A DNA stretch of 64,000 nt from JAGQRJ01 sp041402045 (lineage in GTDB: Bacteria > Planctomycetota > J058), in the NCBI GenBank assembly GCA_041402045.1, contig JAWKSZ010000020.1, forward strand, positions 47,837-111,836, given 5' to 3'. Position 1 is the first letter of the stretch. Every line of letters begins with the position of its first letter. A program made the translations under genes and the position numbers. The notes below the pieces were generated by a model. That model was given only the letters and a program-made list of their open reading frames with translations, searched no databases and was not told the DNA's origin. Below are positions 1 through 9,146 of the stretch, in pieces.

Positions 1-621
1 GTGGGGCAGGACGGGCTGGCCGTCGAGCTCCTTCCAGGCGTCGACCTCGAGGCCGAGGGGCTGGAACAGGCGCTGCTCGAGGTAGTCGACGAGGGAGCTG
101 AACCCGCGCGGCTCGAGCTTGCGGCGCATGAGCTCGCCGAACACCTGATAGTGCACGGGGCCGTAGACGAACGTGGTGCCGGGGGCGGTCACCGAGCGCG
201 CGCCGATCGCCTGGGCGTAGCTCATGCGCAGGCGGCGTGAGCCCTCGGGCTGGGGCTCGAGGCCGCTCGTGAGGTGGAGCAGGTGCCGCACCGTGATCTG
301 GCTGCGCTGTGGATCGTGCGCCCACTCGGTGATCGTGTCCGCGACCTTCTCGTCCAGGCTCAGGAACCCCTCGTGGATCGCGAAGGCCGCGGCGGCGCCG
401 GAGAAGCTCTTGGTGCCGCTGGCGAGCTGGTGCGCGCTGCGCGGGCCGTTGAAGCCGGGGTAGTCCTCGAAGATTCGCTGGCCCCGGTGGAGCACGAGCA
501 GGGACACGCCCTTGTTGTCGGCGCTGTAGCTCGCGGCGAGCTCCATGTGCGCGCGGGTGGGCGGGTCGGCGGCGAAGCTCGGCGCGGCGAGCAGGGCGAG
601 CAGGCAGGGCAGGTGGCGCAT
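1..621 (-). CDS. Serine beta-lactamase-like hydrolase, partial (3' end outside window)
   Basis: The reading frame opens at ATG 619-621 and runs without a stop to base 1, so about 207 N-terminal residues are visible. A signal peptide (MRHLPCLLALLAAPSFAA) is followed by a fold typical of class C beta-lactamase/esterase-like penicillin-recognising enzymes (PF00144). The active-site SxxK is seen as SGTK at about residues 69-72, and the downstream tyrosine motif as FVYGPVHYQVFGEL. The family hydrolyses beta-lactams, esters or D-amino-acid peptides; the substrate cannot be inferred. Export to the envelope is likely. It is divergent from the vWA gene at 835. The remaining catalytic residues lie outside the window. 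Confidence 0.8.
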   Translation of the reverse strand, partial: MRHLPCLLALLAAPSFAADPPTRAHMELAASYSADNKGVSLLVLHRGQRIFEDYPGFNGPRSAHQLASGTKSFSGAAAAFAIHEGFLSLDEKVADTITEWAHDPQRSQITVRHLLHLTSGLEPQPEGSRRLRMSYAQAIGARSVTAPGTTFVYGPVHYQVFGELMRRKLEPRGFSSLVDYLEQRLFQPLGLEVDAWKELDGQPVLPH

Positions 622-834
622 GGGGTCGACTCCGTCCCGTGGTTAACGCCAGGCCCGGGCCTTGGTTTCGTTCGGCCGTTCGGGGCGAGGGTCGCCCAAC
701 CGGTGACGAGGCAGCGCCTTAGGTGCCCAGGGGCGGTGGCTGACCCGGGGGCGTCGCAAAAATCGCCTAAGATTTCGCAGCGTCGATCGTGGTGGGGGTA
801 GAGGCCCGCGCGCGGCGCGGCCTCGGGAGGATCC

Positions 835-2937
835 ATGATCGACCCCGACGACCCTCGCCTGACCGCCCACGCCCTGGGCGAGCTCGACGACCCGGCCTTC
901 GCGGCCTCCCTCGACGAGGCGGACCTGCTGGAGCTCGCGGAGCTGCGCGCGCTCGCGGGACAGCTCGAGGCCGAGTTCGCCGCGGAGCCGCGGGTGAGCC
1001 TCGGCGTCGAGCAGCGCGCGGCGGTGTTCGCTGCGAGCTCGGGGAGGCGCCGGGCCTGGCTCCCGTGGGTCGCGGCGGCGGGCGTCGCAGCCCTGGTCTA
1101 CGGCGGGGTGCGCTCGGCGTCCCGCAGCGAGCCGACGCACCAGCTCGCTCAGGGGCTCCCGAAGCCGTCGGTCCTGTATTCGGGGGCACCCCTGGAGCTG
1201 ACGATCGCGCCGCCCGAGGAGGTCGTGACGGTGGTTCCCGGGGCGATCGGGAGCGGCGGCAACGCCGACGGTACGACCCCGGTCGAGGGGGTGACGCTGG
1301 GGACCGAGGCCCCCCTGAGCCACTGGCACGCGAACGGCGAGGTCGCGGAGGGGCAGGTCGCGCGCCTGTCGGGTGCGCTCGACGCCGAGGGCCTGCGCGC
1401 GCTGCGCGAGCTGAGCCTCGACTCTCGGCGGCGGCTGGAGGGAGGCGAGGCCGACAGCGACGTGGACTGGCGCTTCGTCGAGGTCGTCGAGGCGGGGGAC
1501 CTCGAACGGGACGCGCTGCTCGCCTACGCCCTCGGCCTGCGGGAGCCCGCGCCGGTCCTGGAGCGGCCCTTCGTCGCGGTCGCGGAGGAGCCGCGCTCGA
1601 CCTTCTCGGTCGACGTCGACACCGCGTCCTACGCGCTCATGCGCCGCGACCTGACCCGCTCCGGCCGCTTGCCGGATCCCAGCGCGGTGCGGGTCGAGGA
1701 GTGGATCAACACCTTCGACTACGGCTACGCTCCCCCCCGCGACGGGCGCCCCTTCGCGGCCCACGCGGAGGTCGCCGCCTGCCCCTGGGCGCCGACGCAC
1801 CGGCTGGTGCGGATCGGGCTCAAGGGGGCCGAGCCCCCCGCCGGCCAGCGCCCGGCGAGCAACCTCGTGTTCCTGCTCGACGTCTCCGGGTCCATGAGCT
1901 CCGACGACAAGCTCCCGCTGCTGAAGCAGGCGCTGCGTCAGCTCACCCGCCAGCTGCGGGCGCAGGATCGGGTGGCGATCGTGGTCTACGCCGGCGCCTC
2001 CGGGCTCGTCCTCGACAGCACCGCCGGAGACCAGCACGCGGCGATCCTGCGCGCGATCGACGGGCTCGAGGCGAGCGGCTCGACCAACGGCGGGGCGGGG
2101 ATCGAGTTGGCCTACTCGATCGCGACGCAGAACTACCTGGAGGGCGGGGTCAACCGCGTGATCCTGGCCACCGACGGCGACTTCAACGTGGGGGTCTCCG
2201 ATCGCGAGGCGTTGACCGCGCTGATCGAGCGCAAGGCCCAGAGCAAGGTGTTCCTCAGCGTGCTGGGCCTGGGCATGCAGGGCCACGCCGACGCGACCCT
2301 GGAGCAGCTCGCCGACCACGGCGACGGGAGCTACGCCTACCTCGACACCTTGCGCGAGGCGCACAAGGTCCTGGTCACCCAGGCCAGCGGGACCCTGCAC
2401 ACGATCGCCAAGGACGTGAAGCTGCAGCTCGAGTTCAACCCGGCCCGGGTCGCCTCCTACCGCTTGATCGGCTACGAGAGCCGGACGTTGGCCAACCGCG
2501 ACTTCGCCGACGACGCCAAGGACGCCGGCGAGATCGGCGCTGGCCACACCGTGACCGCGCTCTACGAGGTCGTCCCCGCGGGCGCCGCCGACGGCGAGCC
2601 GCTGCGCTACCAGCCCGAGCGCCCGGGTGGCGCGCACCCCGGCGAGCTCCTGTTCCTCAAGCTGCGCTACAAGACCCCCGAGGGCGACGCGAGCCAGCTC
2701 ATGGAGCTCCCCGTCCAGGACGCGGGGCAGGGCTTCCAGGAGGCGAGCGAGGACTTCCGCTTCGCCGCGGCGGTGGCGGCCTTCGGCCTGGTGCTCCGCG
2801 GCTCGGCCCACGCGGGCAGCGCCAGCCTCGAGCAGGTGCAGGCGGTCGCCCAGGACAGCCTGGGGCCGGACCGACACGGCTACCGCGCCGAGTTCCTCGA
2901 CCTCGTGCGCCGCGCGCGCGAGCTGACGGGGCGTTGA
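835..2937 (+). CDS. von Willebrand factor type A (YfbK-like) membrane protein with anti-sigma-like N-terminus
   Basis: This is a 700-residue protein. Residues 1-60 (starting IDPDDPRLTAHALGELDD) resemble the short helical N-terminus found on anti-sigma-like vWA proteins of Planctomycetes and Myxobacteria. One membrane segment lies at about residues 72-92. It is followed by the YfbK-type N-terminal domain (SVDVDTASYALMRR) and a vWA domain whose MIDAS starts at D349 (DVSGSMS); a DUF3520-like C-terminus completes it. The vWA domain should bind a divalent metal and mediate protein contacts. The stop codon is two bases before the ATG of a sigma factor, so the two are almost certainly co-transcribed and may act together. 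A regulatory role is inferred from this pairing. Confidence 0.85.
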   Translation: MIDPDDPRLTAHALGELDDPAFAASLDEADLLELAELRALAGQLEAEFAAEPRVSLGVEQRAAVFAASSGRRRAWLPWVAAAGVAALVYGGVRSASRSEPTHQLAQGLPKPSVLYSGAPLELTIAPPEEVVTVVPGAIGSGGNADGTTPVEGVTLGTEAPLSHWHANGEVAEGQVARLSGALDAEGLRALRELSLDSRRRLEGGEADSDVDWRFVEVVEAGDLERDALLAYALGLREPAPVLERPFVAVAEEPRSTFSVDVDTASYALMRRDLTRSGRLPDPSAVRVEEWINTFDYGYAPPRDGRPFAAHAEVAACPWAPTHRLVRIGLKGAEPPAGQRPASNLVFLLDVSGSMSSDDKLPLLKQALRQLTRQLRAQDRVAIVVYAGASGLVLDSTAGDQHAAILRAIDGLEASGSTNGGAGIELAYSIATQNYLEGGVNRVILATDGDFNVGVSDREALTALIERKAQSKVFLSVLGLGMQGHADATLEQLADHGDGSYAYLDTLREAHKVLVTQASGTLHTIAKDVKLQLEFNPARVASYRLIGYESRTLANRDFADDAKDAGEIGAGHTVTALYEVVPAGAADGEPLRYQPERPGGAHPGELLFLKLRYKTPEGDASQLMELPVQDAGQGFQEASEDFRFAAAVAAFGLVLRGSAHAGSASLEQVQAVAQDSLGPDRHGYRAEFLDLVRRARELTGR

Positions 2938-2939
2938 GC

Positions 2940-3446
2940 ATGCAGGACCCGACCTGGATCCGTGAGCAGCTCGACGCCCACGAGGGCGCGCTCCTGCGCT
3001 ACGCCCAGCGCCTGCTCGGCGGCGACCTGGAGGCGGCGCGGGACGTGGTGCAGGACACCTTCCTCCGCCTGTGCAAGCAGCCCCGCCGACGGGTCGCCGA
3101 TCACCCCCGCGAGTGGCTGTTCACGGTGTGCCGCAACCGCGCCCTGGACCTCAAGGCCCGGCGGGAGCGCCTGCGTCGCGCGCCGCTCGAGGCCTTGGAC
3201 GACCGCGCGGGCGACGAGCGCGGGCCCGCGGACGCCGTCGAGGCGGGGGAGGCCCAGCGCTCGCTCCTCGAGCGCCTGGAGGGGCTGCCGGCCGCCCAGC
3301 AGGAGGTCGTGCGCCTGCGCTTCCAGGGCGGGCTCTCCTACCGCGAGATCGGCCGCGTCACCCAGCTCAGCGAGAGCAACGTCGGCTACCTGCTGCACAC
3401 CGCCCTCAAGGCCCTGAAGGCCCAGCTCAACCCCGTCACCTCTTGA
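2940..3446 (+). CDS. RNA polymerase sigma factor, ECF-like sigma-70 family
   Basis: This 168-residue protein has region 2 near the N-terminus (LLRYAQRLLGGDLEAARDVV, then QDTFLRL) and a region 4 helix-turn-helix at the C-terminus (LSYREIGRVTQLSESNVGYL). This is the two-domain layout and length of ECF sigma factors. ATG 2940 is chosen because it follows the vWA stop by two bases and gives the family's usual N-terminus; the same frame is open further upstream only as an overlap with the vWA gene. The order vWA gene then sigma factor suggests that the vWA membrane protein, with its anti-sigma-like N-terminus, controls this sigma factor. That relationship is inferred from context. Confidence 0.88.
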   Translation: MQDPTWIREQLDAHEGALLRYAQRLLGGDLEAARDVVQDTFLRLCKQPRRRVADHPREWLFTVCRNRALDLKARRERLRRAPLEALDDRAGDERGPADAVEAGEAQRSLLERLEGLPAAQQEVVRLRFQGGLSYREIGRVTQLSESNVGYLLHTALKALKAQLNPVTS

Positions 3447-3485
3447 TCCGCGGGCCGCGGCCCGCCCAGCTCCAGCGAGTCCCCC

Positions 3486-4370
3486 ATGAGCCGCTTCCTC
3501 CGCGTGCACGCGGTGCGCGCCGATTCCCTGCCCGTTCAACTCGGCCCCGAGCAGCGCTGCCCCTACTGCCGCGCCGCCGTGCGCGCCGAGGAGGCCCTCG
3601 TCGCCTGCGCGCTGTGTCGCACGGTGCTCCACGAAGAGTGCGCCAAGGGCGGCTGCTCGACCCTGGGCTGCGCCCCCGCGCCGCGCCTGCGCTTGGCTCC
3701 TCCTCGTCGCGGGCGCGCGCGGCGCGTGCGCTGGGCGCGGGTCGCGCTCGCCGGGGCGCTGCTGGGGACCGTCGGGGTCGGGGTCGGCCAGCGTGGGTCC
3801 CTGGCGCGCGGAGGAGAGGGCGCGTCGGTGGTGTCGTTGCCTGAGCTGACGGGCCCCACCGCGCGCGTCGAGGCTCGGACGCCCGGCGCCTCGCAGCACG
3901 ACGTGCTCCCGCCCGGGTGGACGGTGACGCGCGAGCTGAGCTCCTTGGGGGCCGGGGTCGAGGTGCAGGGCGACCTGCTGTTCCTGCGCGGAGAGGTGGA
4001 TCGACCCGGGCGCATGACCCTCGTCGGCCCCGACGGTGAGCGCGTGTCCTGGGACCAAGGGCCGGGGCGGTTCCAAGGCGCGGTCACGATCCCCGGCTGG
4101 CTGCGGCCGAGTCCCCACGGGGCGATCTTCTGCTGCGTGATCCCCGCCTGCACCGTGCAGCTCGAGTTCGTGGCCGAGGACGGGATGTTCCTGCAAGACG
4201 CGCTCACCCTCAGCGCGGGCCTCGACCCTTCGCTGCTGGGTTCGAGGTGCTCGAGGGGAGCGGCAGCGCCTGGAGCCTGGGCCTGGACGGCGCTACCCTC
4301 GGCTCCCGTGCAGGTCGTCCTCGCGAGTGAGCCGGACGCTCGCGATCGGGTGCTCCTCCCGCTGCGTTAG
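3486..4370 (+). CDS. Membrane protein with N-terminal prokaryotic RING-like zinc finger
   Basis: The N-terminus carries a RING/treble-clef-like cysteine pattern, CPYC...CALC...HEEC...GGCSTLGC (residues about 22-60), of the prokaryotic RING type. A basic stretch and one membrane segment (ARVALAGALLGTVGVGVG, about residues 82-100) follow, then an extracytoplasmic domain of unknown fold. Two cysteines (FCCVIPAC) occur in that domain. After about base 4239 the protein stops looking like a domain; shifting frame by one base there gives a shorter tail beginning FEVLEGSGSAWSLGLDG and ending at about 4329, so an indel near 4239 is likely. The next gene carries the same zinc module at its C-terminus. 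Function is unknown; a protein-protein or ubiquitin-like adaptor role is only a possibility. Confidence 0.65.
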   Translation: MSRFLRVHAVRADSLPVQLGPEQRCPYCRAAVRAEEALVACALCRTVLHEECAKGGCSTLGCAPAPRLRLAPPRRGRARRVRWARVALAGALLGTVGVGVGQRGSLARGGEGASVVSLPELTGPTARVEARTPGASQHDVLPPGWTVTRELSSLGAGVEVQGDLLFLRGEVDRPGRMTLVGPDGERVSWDQGPGRFQGAVTIPGWLRPSPHGAIFCCVIPACTVQLEFVAEDGMFLQDALTLSAGLDPSLLGSRCSRGAAAPGAWAWTALPSAPVQVVLASEPDARDRVLLPLR

Positions 4371-4410
4371 GTGCTCGTAGGGCCTGCGCTCCCTCTCGTA
4401 TAGTTCGGGC

Positions 4411-5277
4411 ATGGAGTGGCTGTGCGCAGGGATCGTCGCGCTCGGACTTCCCGCGTTCGTGGTGTGGGCGGTGCTGAAGTACCGCCGGGACGCGGCGCGG
4501 GAGCGAGGGCTGGCTGAGGCCCTGCTGGACTTCGCCGCCAAGCAAGGCTGGGAGCAGACCCAGGGGGTGGGCAGCCTGCTGCTGGAGTTCACGGGGAGCG
4601 TGCTCGGCGAGCGCTGCTTCGTGCGCCTGGGGTGGCAGGGCTCCGACTACGCGCTGGTGTTGCGCGTCGACGTCCCGGACCAGCGCCCGAGCGACTTCAC
4701 CGAGCGCTGGGAGCGGCGCTGGACGCGCTACGTCCGGCGAGGGTTCGAGGACCTCCTGCGGGCGACCTACGACGTGCGCTGGGTGCGGCTCGTGGGACCC
4801 GCCCACAGCCTGCGGGACACCTTCGCCGAGCTGGGGCCGGAGGCCATGGCGACCCTGTTCGTCGCGCCCCGCGAGGGGCGAGGCGGTCCGCACCACGAGC
4901 TCCGGCTCAAGCAAGGCGTGCTCTCGTTGAGCACGTCGCTCCCCGGGGCCGAGGCCCTCGCGCGGCTGCCGGCGCGGCTGGAGGCGCTGGTGCGGCTGTC
5001 GCGCTCGGGGTCGCGCGCGCTCGAGGCCGATCCGGGGCCGCCCGAGGTCGCCCCGCGCACGGTGGGCACCGTCCCCGTGCGCCTGCAGGCCGAGCAGCAC
5101 TGCGCCTACTGCCGCGAGCAGCTCGCCGGCGCGACGGCGCGTGAGCTCAAGACCTGCGCGGCGTGCCAGGCCACGCTCCACGCGGAGTGCCTGGCGGAGC
5201 ACGGCGGCTGCTGCACCGCGGGCTGCCGCAACAACCCCCACGGACGGCGCGACGTGCGGCCGTCGGTCCGAGGCTGA
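4411..5277 (+). CDS. Membrane-anchored protein with C-terminal prokaryotic RING-like zinc finger
   Basis: This 288-residue protein starts with a membrane anchor (CAGIVALGLPAFVVWAVL, residues 5-22). A soluble alpha/beta-like domain of about 180 residues with no recognised family follows. A RING-like zinc module lies at residues 233-275, with pairs CAYC...CAAC...HAEC...GGCCTAGC. The module, including its lead-in (VPVRLQAEQHC), closely matches that of the preceding gene, where it is at the opposite end of the protein. The two genes probably arose by sharing of this module and may bind the same partner. The gap between them is 40 bases, so they may form a transcription unit. Function is unknown. 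Confidence 0.7.
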   Translation: MEWLCAGIVALGLPAFVVWAVLKYRRDAARERGLAEALLDFAAKQGWEQTQGVGSLLLEFTGSVLGERCFVRLGWQGSDYALVLRVDVPDQRPSDFTERWERRWTRYVRRGFEDLLRATYDVRWVRLVGPAHSLRDTFAELGPEAMATLFVAPREGRGGPHHELRLKQGVLSLSTSLPGAEALARLPARLEALVRLSRSGSRALEADPGPPEVAPRTVGTVPVRLQAEQHCAYCREQLAGATARELKTCAACQATLHAECLAEHGGCCTAGCRNNPHGRRDVRPSVRG

Positions 5278-5284
5278 GGCAAGC

Positions 5285-7084
5285 CTACTTCCCGGCGGTC
5301 AGACGCTGGATCAGCTCGACGAGGGGGCCCGCGCCGGGTCGGCTGCGCGCCTGGCGCAAGAGCGCGGCGCGGTCGTACTGCCGGACGTAGCGCTCGACGG
5401 TCGGCGTGATCTCCTGCAGGCGACGCTCGGCGATCGTCGCGTCGGCGAGCAGCTCCCAGATCAGGAGCACCCCCGCGGCGATCGCCTCGCTGTCCCCGCG
5501 CTCCCAGAGGGTCGAGCGCACGGCCTCGAGCTTGGCCTGGGCGAAGCCGTAGGCGTCCTCGAACACGTCCCCCTGCGGTCGGGCGAAGGTCGTGCGGGGC
5601 TGCGGTCCCAGCCCGAGCAGCCAGCGCAGGAGGTCGAGCTCGAGGGTCAGCGCCGGGGCCTCGACCCCGGCTTCGACGAGCGAGGCCTCGTGTCGCGCGA
5701 CCTGATCCTCGAACCAGGCGCGGAGCGCGGCGTCCTGCTCGGCCTCGTCCTTGCGCCGGGCCTCGGAGCGCTCCTGGTTCAGCCGGGTGTTGTAGGGCGG
5801 AACCAGCGCGTTGTGCTCGGCGACGAGGGCGTTGAACGCGCGGCGGCGCGCCTCGGCGGCCTCGCGGGCCGTCGTGAAGCGCGCCTGGTCCTGGCGGATC
5901 TGGTCTTGCTCGCTGCGGGAGGCCTGGCCTCGGGCGTTGGCCTGGTTCCAGCGCTGCACCCGGGCGTCGATCCGCTGGGCCCAGGCGTTGAGCTCGGCAG
6001 CCCGCGCCTCGATCTCAGGGGCCTGGGCCTCGATCTGCGCGTTCATGTCGCGCAGGCGCTTCCCGAGCTCACGGGTCTCCGCGCTGGTGGCGGCCCAGGG
6101 CGTGCTGAAGTCGATCCAGGGCGACATGCTCACCAGCGGCGCGCGCTCGCTCGGCGTCAGGCGCCAGCCCGCGTCGGTCCGGGTCAGGCGCACGTGGCCG
6201 GGCTCGACCTCGAGCGCCGCGGCGGCGCTGCGGTAGCGCTCCCACGAGTCGTAGGCGATCCCGAACACGCGGTGCAGCGGGCGCTCGAGCCAGGGCTCCC
6301 CATGCAGCCGCGCGATCAGGTCCCGCGCTTCGCCGTGGGTCTCGGCGAAGGGCGGGTCGTAGCGCACGACCAGGGCTAGCCCGGGTTTGCCGGTGTAGAC
6401 CTTGCCCTTGCCCCCCTCGGGGATCTGCATGCGGGTCGCCTTGGCCCGCCAGCTCACTTGGACCTCGAGGGCCGCGCGCTGGACGAGGGCGGTCGCCACC
6501 AGCCCCCGGGCCTCGAGCTCGGCGAGCGCGGGCTCCACCTCCGCGCGGACCGCGCTCGCCAGGCGGTCGCAGACCTCGTGCCACACCATGGTGGCCTCCA
6601 GGATCTGCGCGCTCGGACGGTGCGCGCGGTGCGCGGCGAGCCAGCCGCAGCGCGCGTGGAGGCTCGCCTGCTGGGGGTAGGTGTCGAGGAGTCCACGCAT
6701 GAGCCGCACGTCCTCGACGGTCACCTGGAAGAATGGGCGGTGCCCCTGGACCTCCTCCACGATCGCCCACAGGGGGTGTCCCGCCTCGCGCAGCGCGCGG
6801 GCGGTGTGCTCCGCCCCGGCGCCGTTGGCCCGATACCCCGCCTGCTGGTCGAAGGTCGCGTTCGCGAGCGGGGCGCGGCTGAAGTGCACGAGCCGGGGCA
6901 CGAGCGCGCTCAGCTCGGCCACGGTGTCGAGGCGCTGCGGCAGGCGGTCGGCCTCCTCGATCAGCGCCGGGAGCTCGAGCAGCCGCTCGGGGTCGCGCAG
7001 CGCGCGCCACCAGGCGTCGTCGGTGCCGGCCAGAGAGGCGTGGACCCAGCGGCGAAACGGGGTCTGGCCGCCCAGCTTCAGCAC
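5285..7084 (-). CDS. Large protein with central coiled coil, unknown function (C-terminal part of a longer gene)
   Basis: A clean 599-codon frame begins at ATG 7082-7084, but the sequence before it on the same strand is also coding-like, so this start is probably internal to a longer, frame-broken gene (see 7085-7948). The middle (about residues 335-470) is rich in A, E, R and Q with a regular heptad pattern (RELGKRLRDMNAQIEAQAPE), indicating a long coiled coil. Flanking parts are mixed alpha/beta with many tryptophans. No catalytic motif is recognised. If the upstream lipoprotein signal belongs to it, the mature protein is a lipid-anchored envelope protein. No family is assigned. Confidence 0.6.
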   Translation of the reverse strand: MLKLGGQTPFRRWVHASLAGTDDAWWRALRDPERLLELPALIEEADRLPQRLDTVAELSALVPRLVHFSRAPLANATFDQQAGYRANGAGAEHTARALREAGHPLWAIVEEVQGHRPFFQVTVEDVRLMRGLLDTYPQQASLHARCGWLAAHRAHRPSAQILEATMVWHEVCDRLASAVRAEVEPALAELEARGLVATALVQRAALEVQVSWRAKATRMQIPEGGKGKVYTGKPGLALVVRYDPPFAETHGEARDLIARLHGEPWLERPLHRVFGIAYDSWERYRSAAAALEVEPGHVRLTRTDAGWRLTPSERAPLVSMSPWIDFSTPWAATSAETRELGKRLRDMNAQIEAQAPEIEARAAELNAWAQRIDARVQRWNQANARGQASRSEQDQIRQDQARFTTAREAAEARRRAFNALVAEHNALVPPYNTRLNQERSEARRKDEAEQDAALRAWFEDQVARHEASLVEAGVEAPALTLELDLLRWLLGLGPQPRTTFARPQGDVFEDAYGFAQAKLEAVRSTLWERGDSEAIAAGVLLIWELLADATIAERRLQEITPTVERYVRQYDRAALLRQARSRPGAGPLVELIQRLTAGK

Positions 7085-7948
7085 CTCGCGGCTGGCCTCG
7101 GCGAAGGCGCGCCCGAGGGTCTGCAGGGCTCGGACGCGCGCTGGGCTGCGGGTGCCCGCAGCTCGAGCGCGGCCCCGAGGTCACGGCGCGAGCTCGCCGA
7201 GGAGGCTTCAGGCGCGCGTCGAATGGGCCTGGGGCGCGCTGCCCCCAGGGCGGAGGAAGGCGGCCTCTCGCGCGGCCCAGGCCGCGTCGAGGGTCGAGCG
7301 CGCCTCCGGCTGCGCGGTCCCCCACCGCGGCGTCGTAGCGCGCCACCGCCTGGGCCGCCGCCGAGCGCGCGCTCGTGCTGCGCAGCACCCGCAGCGCGCG
7401 TGTGGTCGCGTCTGCTCCTGCGCGGCCCTCCGCGGCGCTCTGCTCCAGGCGCGCGATCAAGGCTGAGGCGGGGACGAACTCGGTGGCGAAGTCCTCGAGG
7501 GCGCGCGCGCGGTGCAGCGTCCCCGACCCGGAGCTGACCGCCCGTCGTGAAGCTCACCCACAGCTCGGGGTCGCCGGTGGCGAAGAACGTGCGCAGTCGC
7601 GGTCGACCTGGTTCTTGAGGTTTCGCGGGCGCGCGGGCCGCCAGGAGCTGCCGACGGTCACCCCCAGGCCTGGGGAACTCGCCCTCGAGCTTCCAGTCCC
7701 GCCGGGCGTGGACGGCGCGGACTCCTCCCCAGGCAGGGGTGACGAAGGCGTCGGGGTCGAAGGAGGTTCCTGATCGCCTGGGGCAGCGAGGGCGCTCCCC
7801 CAGGCCGTTGTCGCCCAGGGTGTCGCGCACCACGTCGGGCAGCGAGAACGGCGCGCCGCCGCGGCTGGGGGTGGGGGACGCACACCCGGTCAGGGCGAGG
7901 CACAGGAGCAGGGTCGCCGAGGACCCTTCGGCGCAGCGGAGACGTCAT
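7085..7948 (-). pseudogene. Frameshifted N-terminal part (lipoprotein signal) of the coiled-coil gene
   Basis: Reading from ATG 7946-7948, a short start (MTSPLRRR) must change frame within about ten codons to reach a lipoprotein signal ending LLLCLALTGCASPTPSRGG. The frame then continues through GAPFSLPDVVRDTLGDNGLG and FDPDAFVTPAWGGVRAV. Further coding-like pieces appear in other frames, for example IARLEQSAAEGRAGADATTR around 7400-7460. The final codons join the 5285-7084 frame. At least four single-base shifts are needed. The pieces are collinear and together make one lipoprotein of roughly 880 residues. Either the gene is decayed or the assembly carries uncorrected indels here. Confidence 0.5.
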
Positions 7949-7988
7949 GCGCGCTATCTGAGCACGCGGTCGTCGGGGAACGCAGCCC

Positions 7989-8636
7989 TCAGCGCACGTC
8001 GGCGGGGGGGGCCTCGTCCGGGGTCGCCTCCGCGTGGGGCACGGCCACGCTGAGCGGGCGGCCCTGGCGCACGAAGGAGATCCCCTGCCCCGCGTTGGCC
8101 GAGATCATGACCGCCTCGATCACCGGCGCGGTGACCGCGGTCTTGGCGTGCCACTCCACGAGGAAGTTCGCGCCGCTGCCGCCGCTGGTGTCGTCGCGCT
8201 CCACCAGGACCTCGGTCGTGCCCAGGGGCGGGAGGCGCACCGGCTGCGGGAGGTGCGACTTCACGAGCTTGCCCTGGGTGTCGAAGTAGCGGATCGACTG
8301 GACCACGATCCCGTGCTCGGCGCTGGTGTTGCGCACGCTGAGCGTGATCGTGAGCTGATACGGCGTGCCGGTGCCGTGGTACACGTGGGAGTAGGCGGGG
8401 ACGTAGACGACCTGGCCTTCGACGGGGTCGACCGGGAGCTGCTGCAGGTCCTCGCGCCCGGCGTGCTCGACCTCGAGCGCCTCTGGGGGGAAGTACTTCA
8501 GCGACTCGATCCGCCCGTCGAGGTAGATCGCGTAGAGCAGCAGCGGGAGCAGGAACAGCCCTACGAACCCCGCGGCCAGGATCTTCATGCGGCGGACGCT
8601 CGCCTCGGCCTCCGCGGGGGTCATGCCTGCTCCCAT
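7989..8636 (-). CDS. DUF3124 family membrane-anchored protein
   Basis: This 215-residue protein has an N-terminal membrane segment (ILAAGFVGLFLLPLLLYAIY, about residues 19-38) and a DUF3124 domain. The domain shows the characteristic VVYVPAYSHVYHGTG near residue 77 and ITLSVRNTSAEHGIVV. A proline/acid-rich tail closes the protein. It is intact and of usual length. DUF3124 proteins are anchored periplasmic proteins of unknown role. An alternative start four codons downstream (MTPAEAEAS) is possible. Its neighbours on the same strand are broken genes of unrelated type, so there is no informative operon context. Confidence 0.85.
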   Translation of the reverse strand: MGAGMTPAEAEASVRRMKILAAGFVGLFLLPLLLYAIYLDGRIESLKYFPPEALEVEHAGREDLQQLPVDPVEGQVVYVPAYSHVYHGTGTPYQLTITLSVRNTSAEHGIVVQSIRYFDTQGKLVKSHLPQPVRLPPLGTTEVLVERDDTSGGSGANFLVEWHAKTAVTAPVIEAVMISANAGQGISFVRQGRPLSVAVPHAEATPDEAPPADVR

Positions 8637-8754
8637 GCGCTCACCTCTGCGTCGATCTTCGCATTCACGCGACCGGCCTCAACGCTCGCGCACCGCGATC
8701 GCGGGCGGGGAGCACTGGATCGCGCGCGCCCCGGCTCGCGATCCAGCAGCGCGC

Positions 8755-9146
8755 TCAGTGGGCGGCCTTCGCGGTCAATCCGAGGAGCTCGAGGACCTCC
8801 TGGTAGAGCCCGCCGGTGGTCGTCCAAGGCAGCCCCCGGGGATCGTGGGCCCGCTGGGCCCGGAACGTGGTGAGCGCGTGGTCGAGCAGCTCGCGGCTTC
8901 GCTGCGGCTCTGCGAACGTCTGCCCGAAGGCGAGGATCCCGTAGTAGAAGCACTCGGCGGCCGCGTCCGCCGCCGGTGACCCTGGGTGGGACCTGACCAG
9001 CCAATACGACCTCCGCGAGGAGTTGCTCGGGGAGAGCTGGTGCTGGACGTAGCGGCGGTCCACACCCAGCGCTGGAACTCGGCGAGCCCAGAGGAGTCTG
9101 CGCTGGGGGTCCCCAGGAGTGGGGGGATCCCCAGGAGAGGGAGCCA
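8755..9146 (-). pseudogene. C-terminal fragment of an unidentified, probably frame-broken gene
   Basis: The last 80 or so codons before the stop at 8755 look like real protein (AADAAAECFYYGILAFGQTF, then DHALTTFRAQRAHDP and QEVLELLGLTAKAAH). Codons before about 9000 degenerate in every frame. No start with a ribosome binding site is evident. It may be the end of an independent helical-repeat gene, or a remnant. No family is recognised. It lies downstream of the broken HPF1-like/LRR gene in a stretch where frame breaks are frequent. Confidence 0.35.

Noticed and set aside
643..2877. Long open frame (744 codons) on the minus strand opposite the vWA gene
   Set aside because: In GC-rich DNA antisense frames stay open over real genes. 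This one is rich in R, G and E without any domain, while the plus strand holds a clear vWA protein.
789..2939. Plus-strand frame apparently joined to the sigma factor, suggesting a giant fusion
   Set aside because: The stretch before ATG 2940 is an arginine-rich shadow of the vWA gene; only the last 168 codons match a sigma factor.
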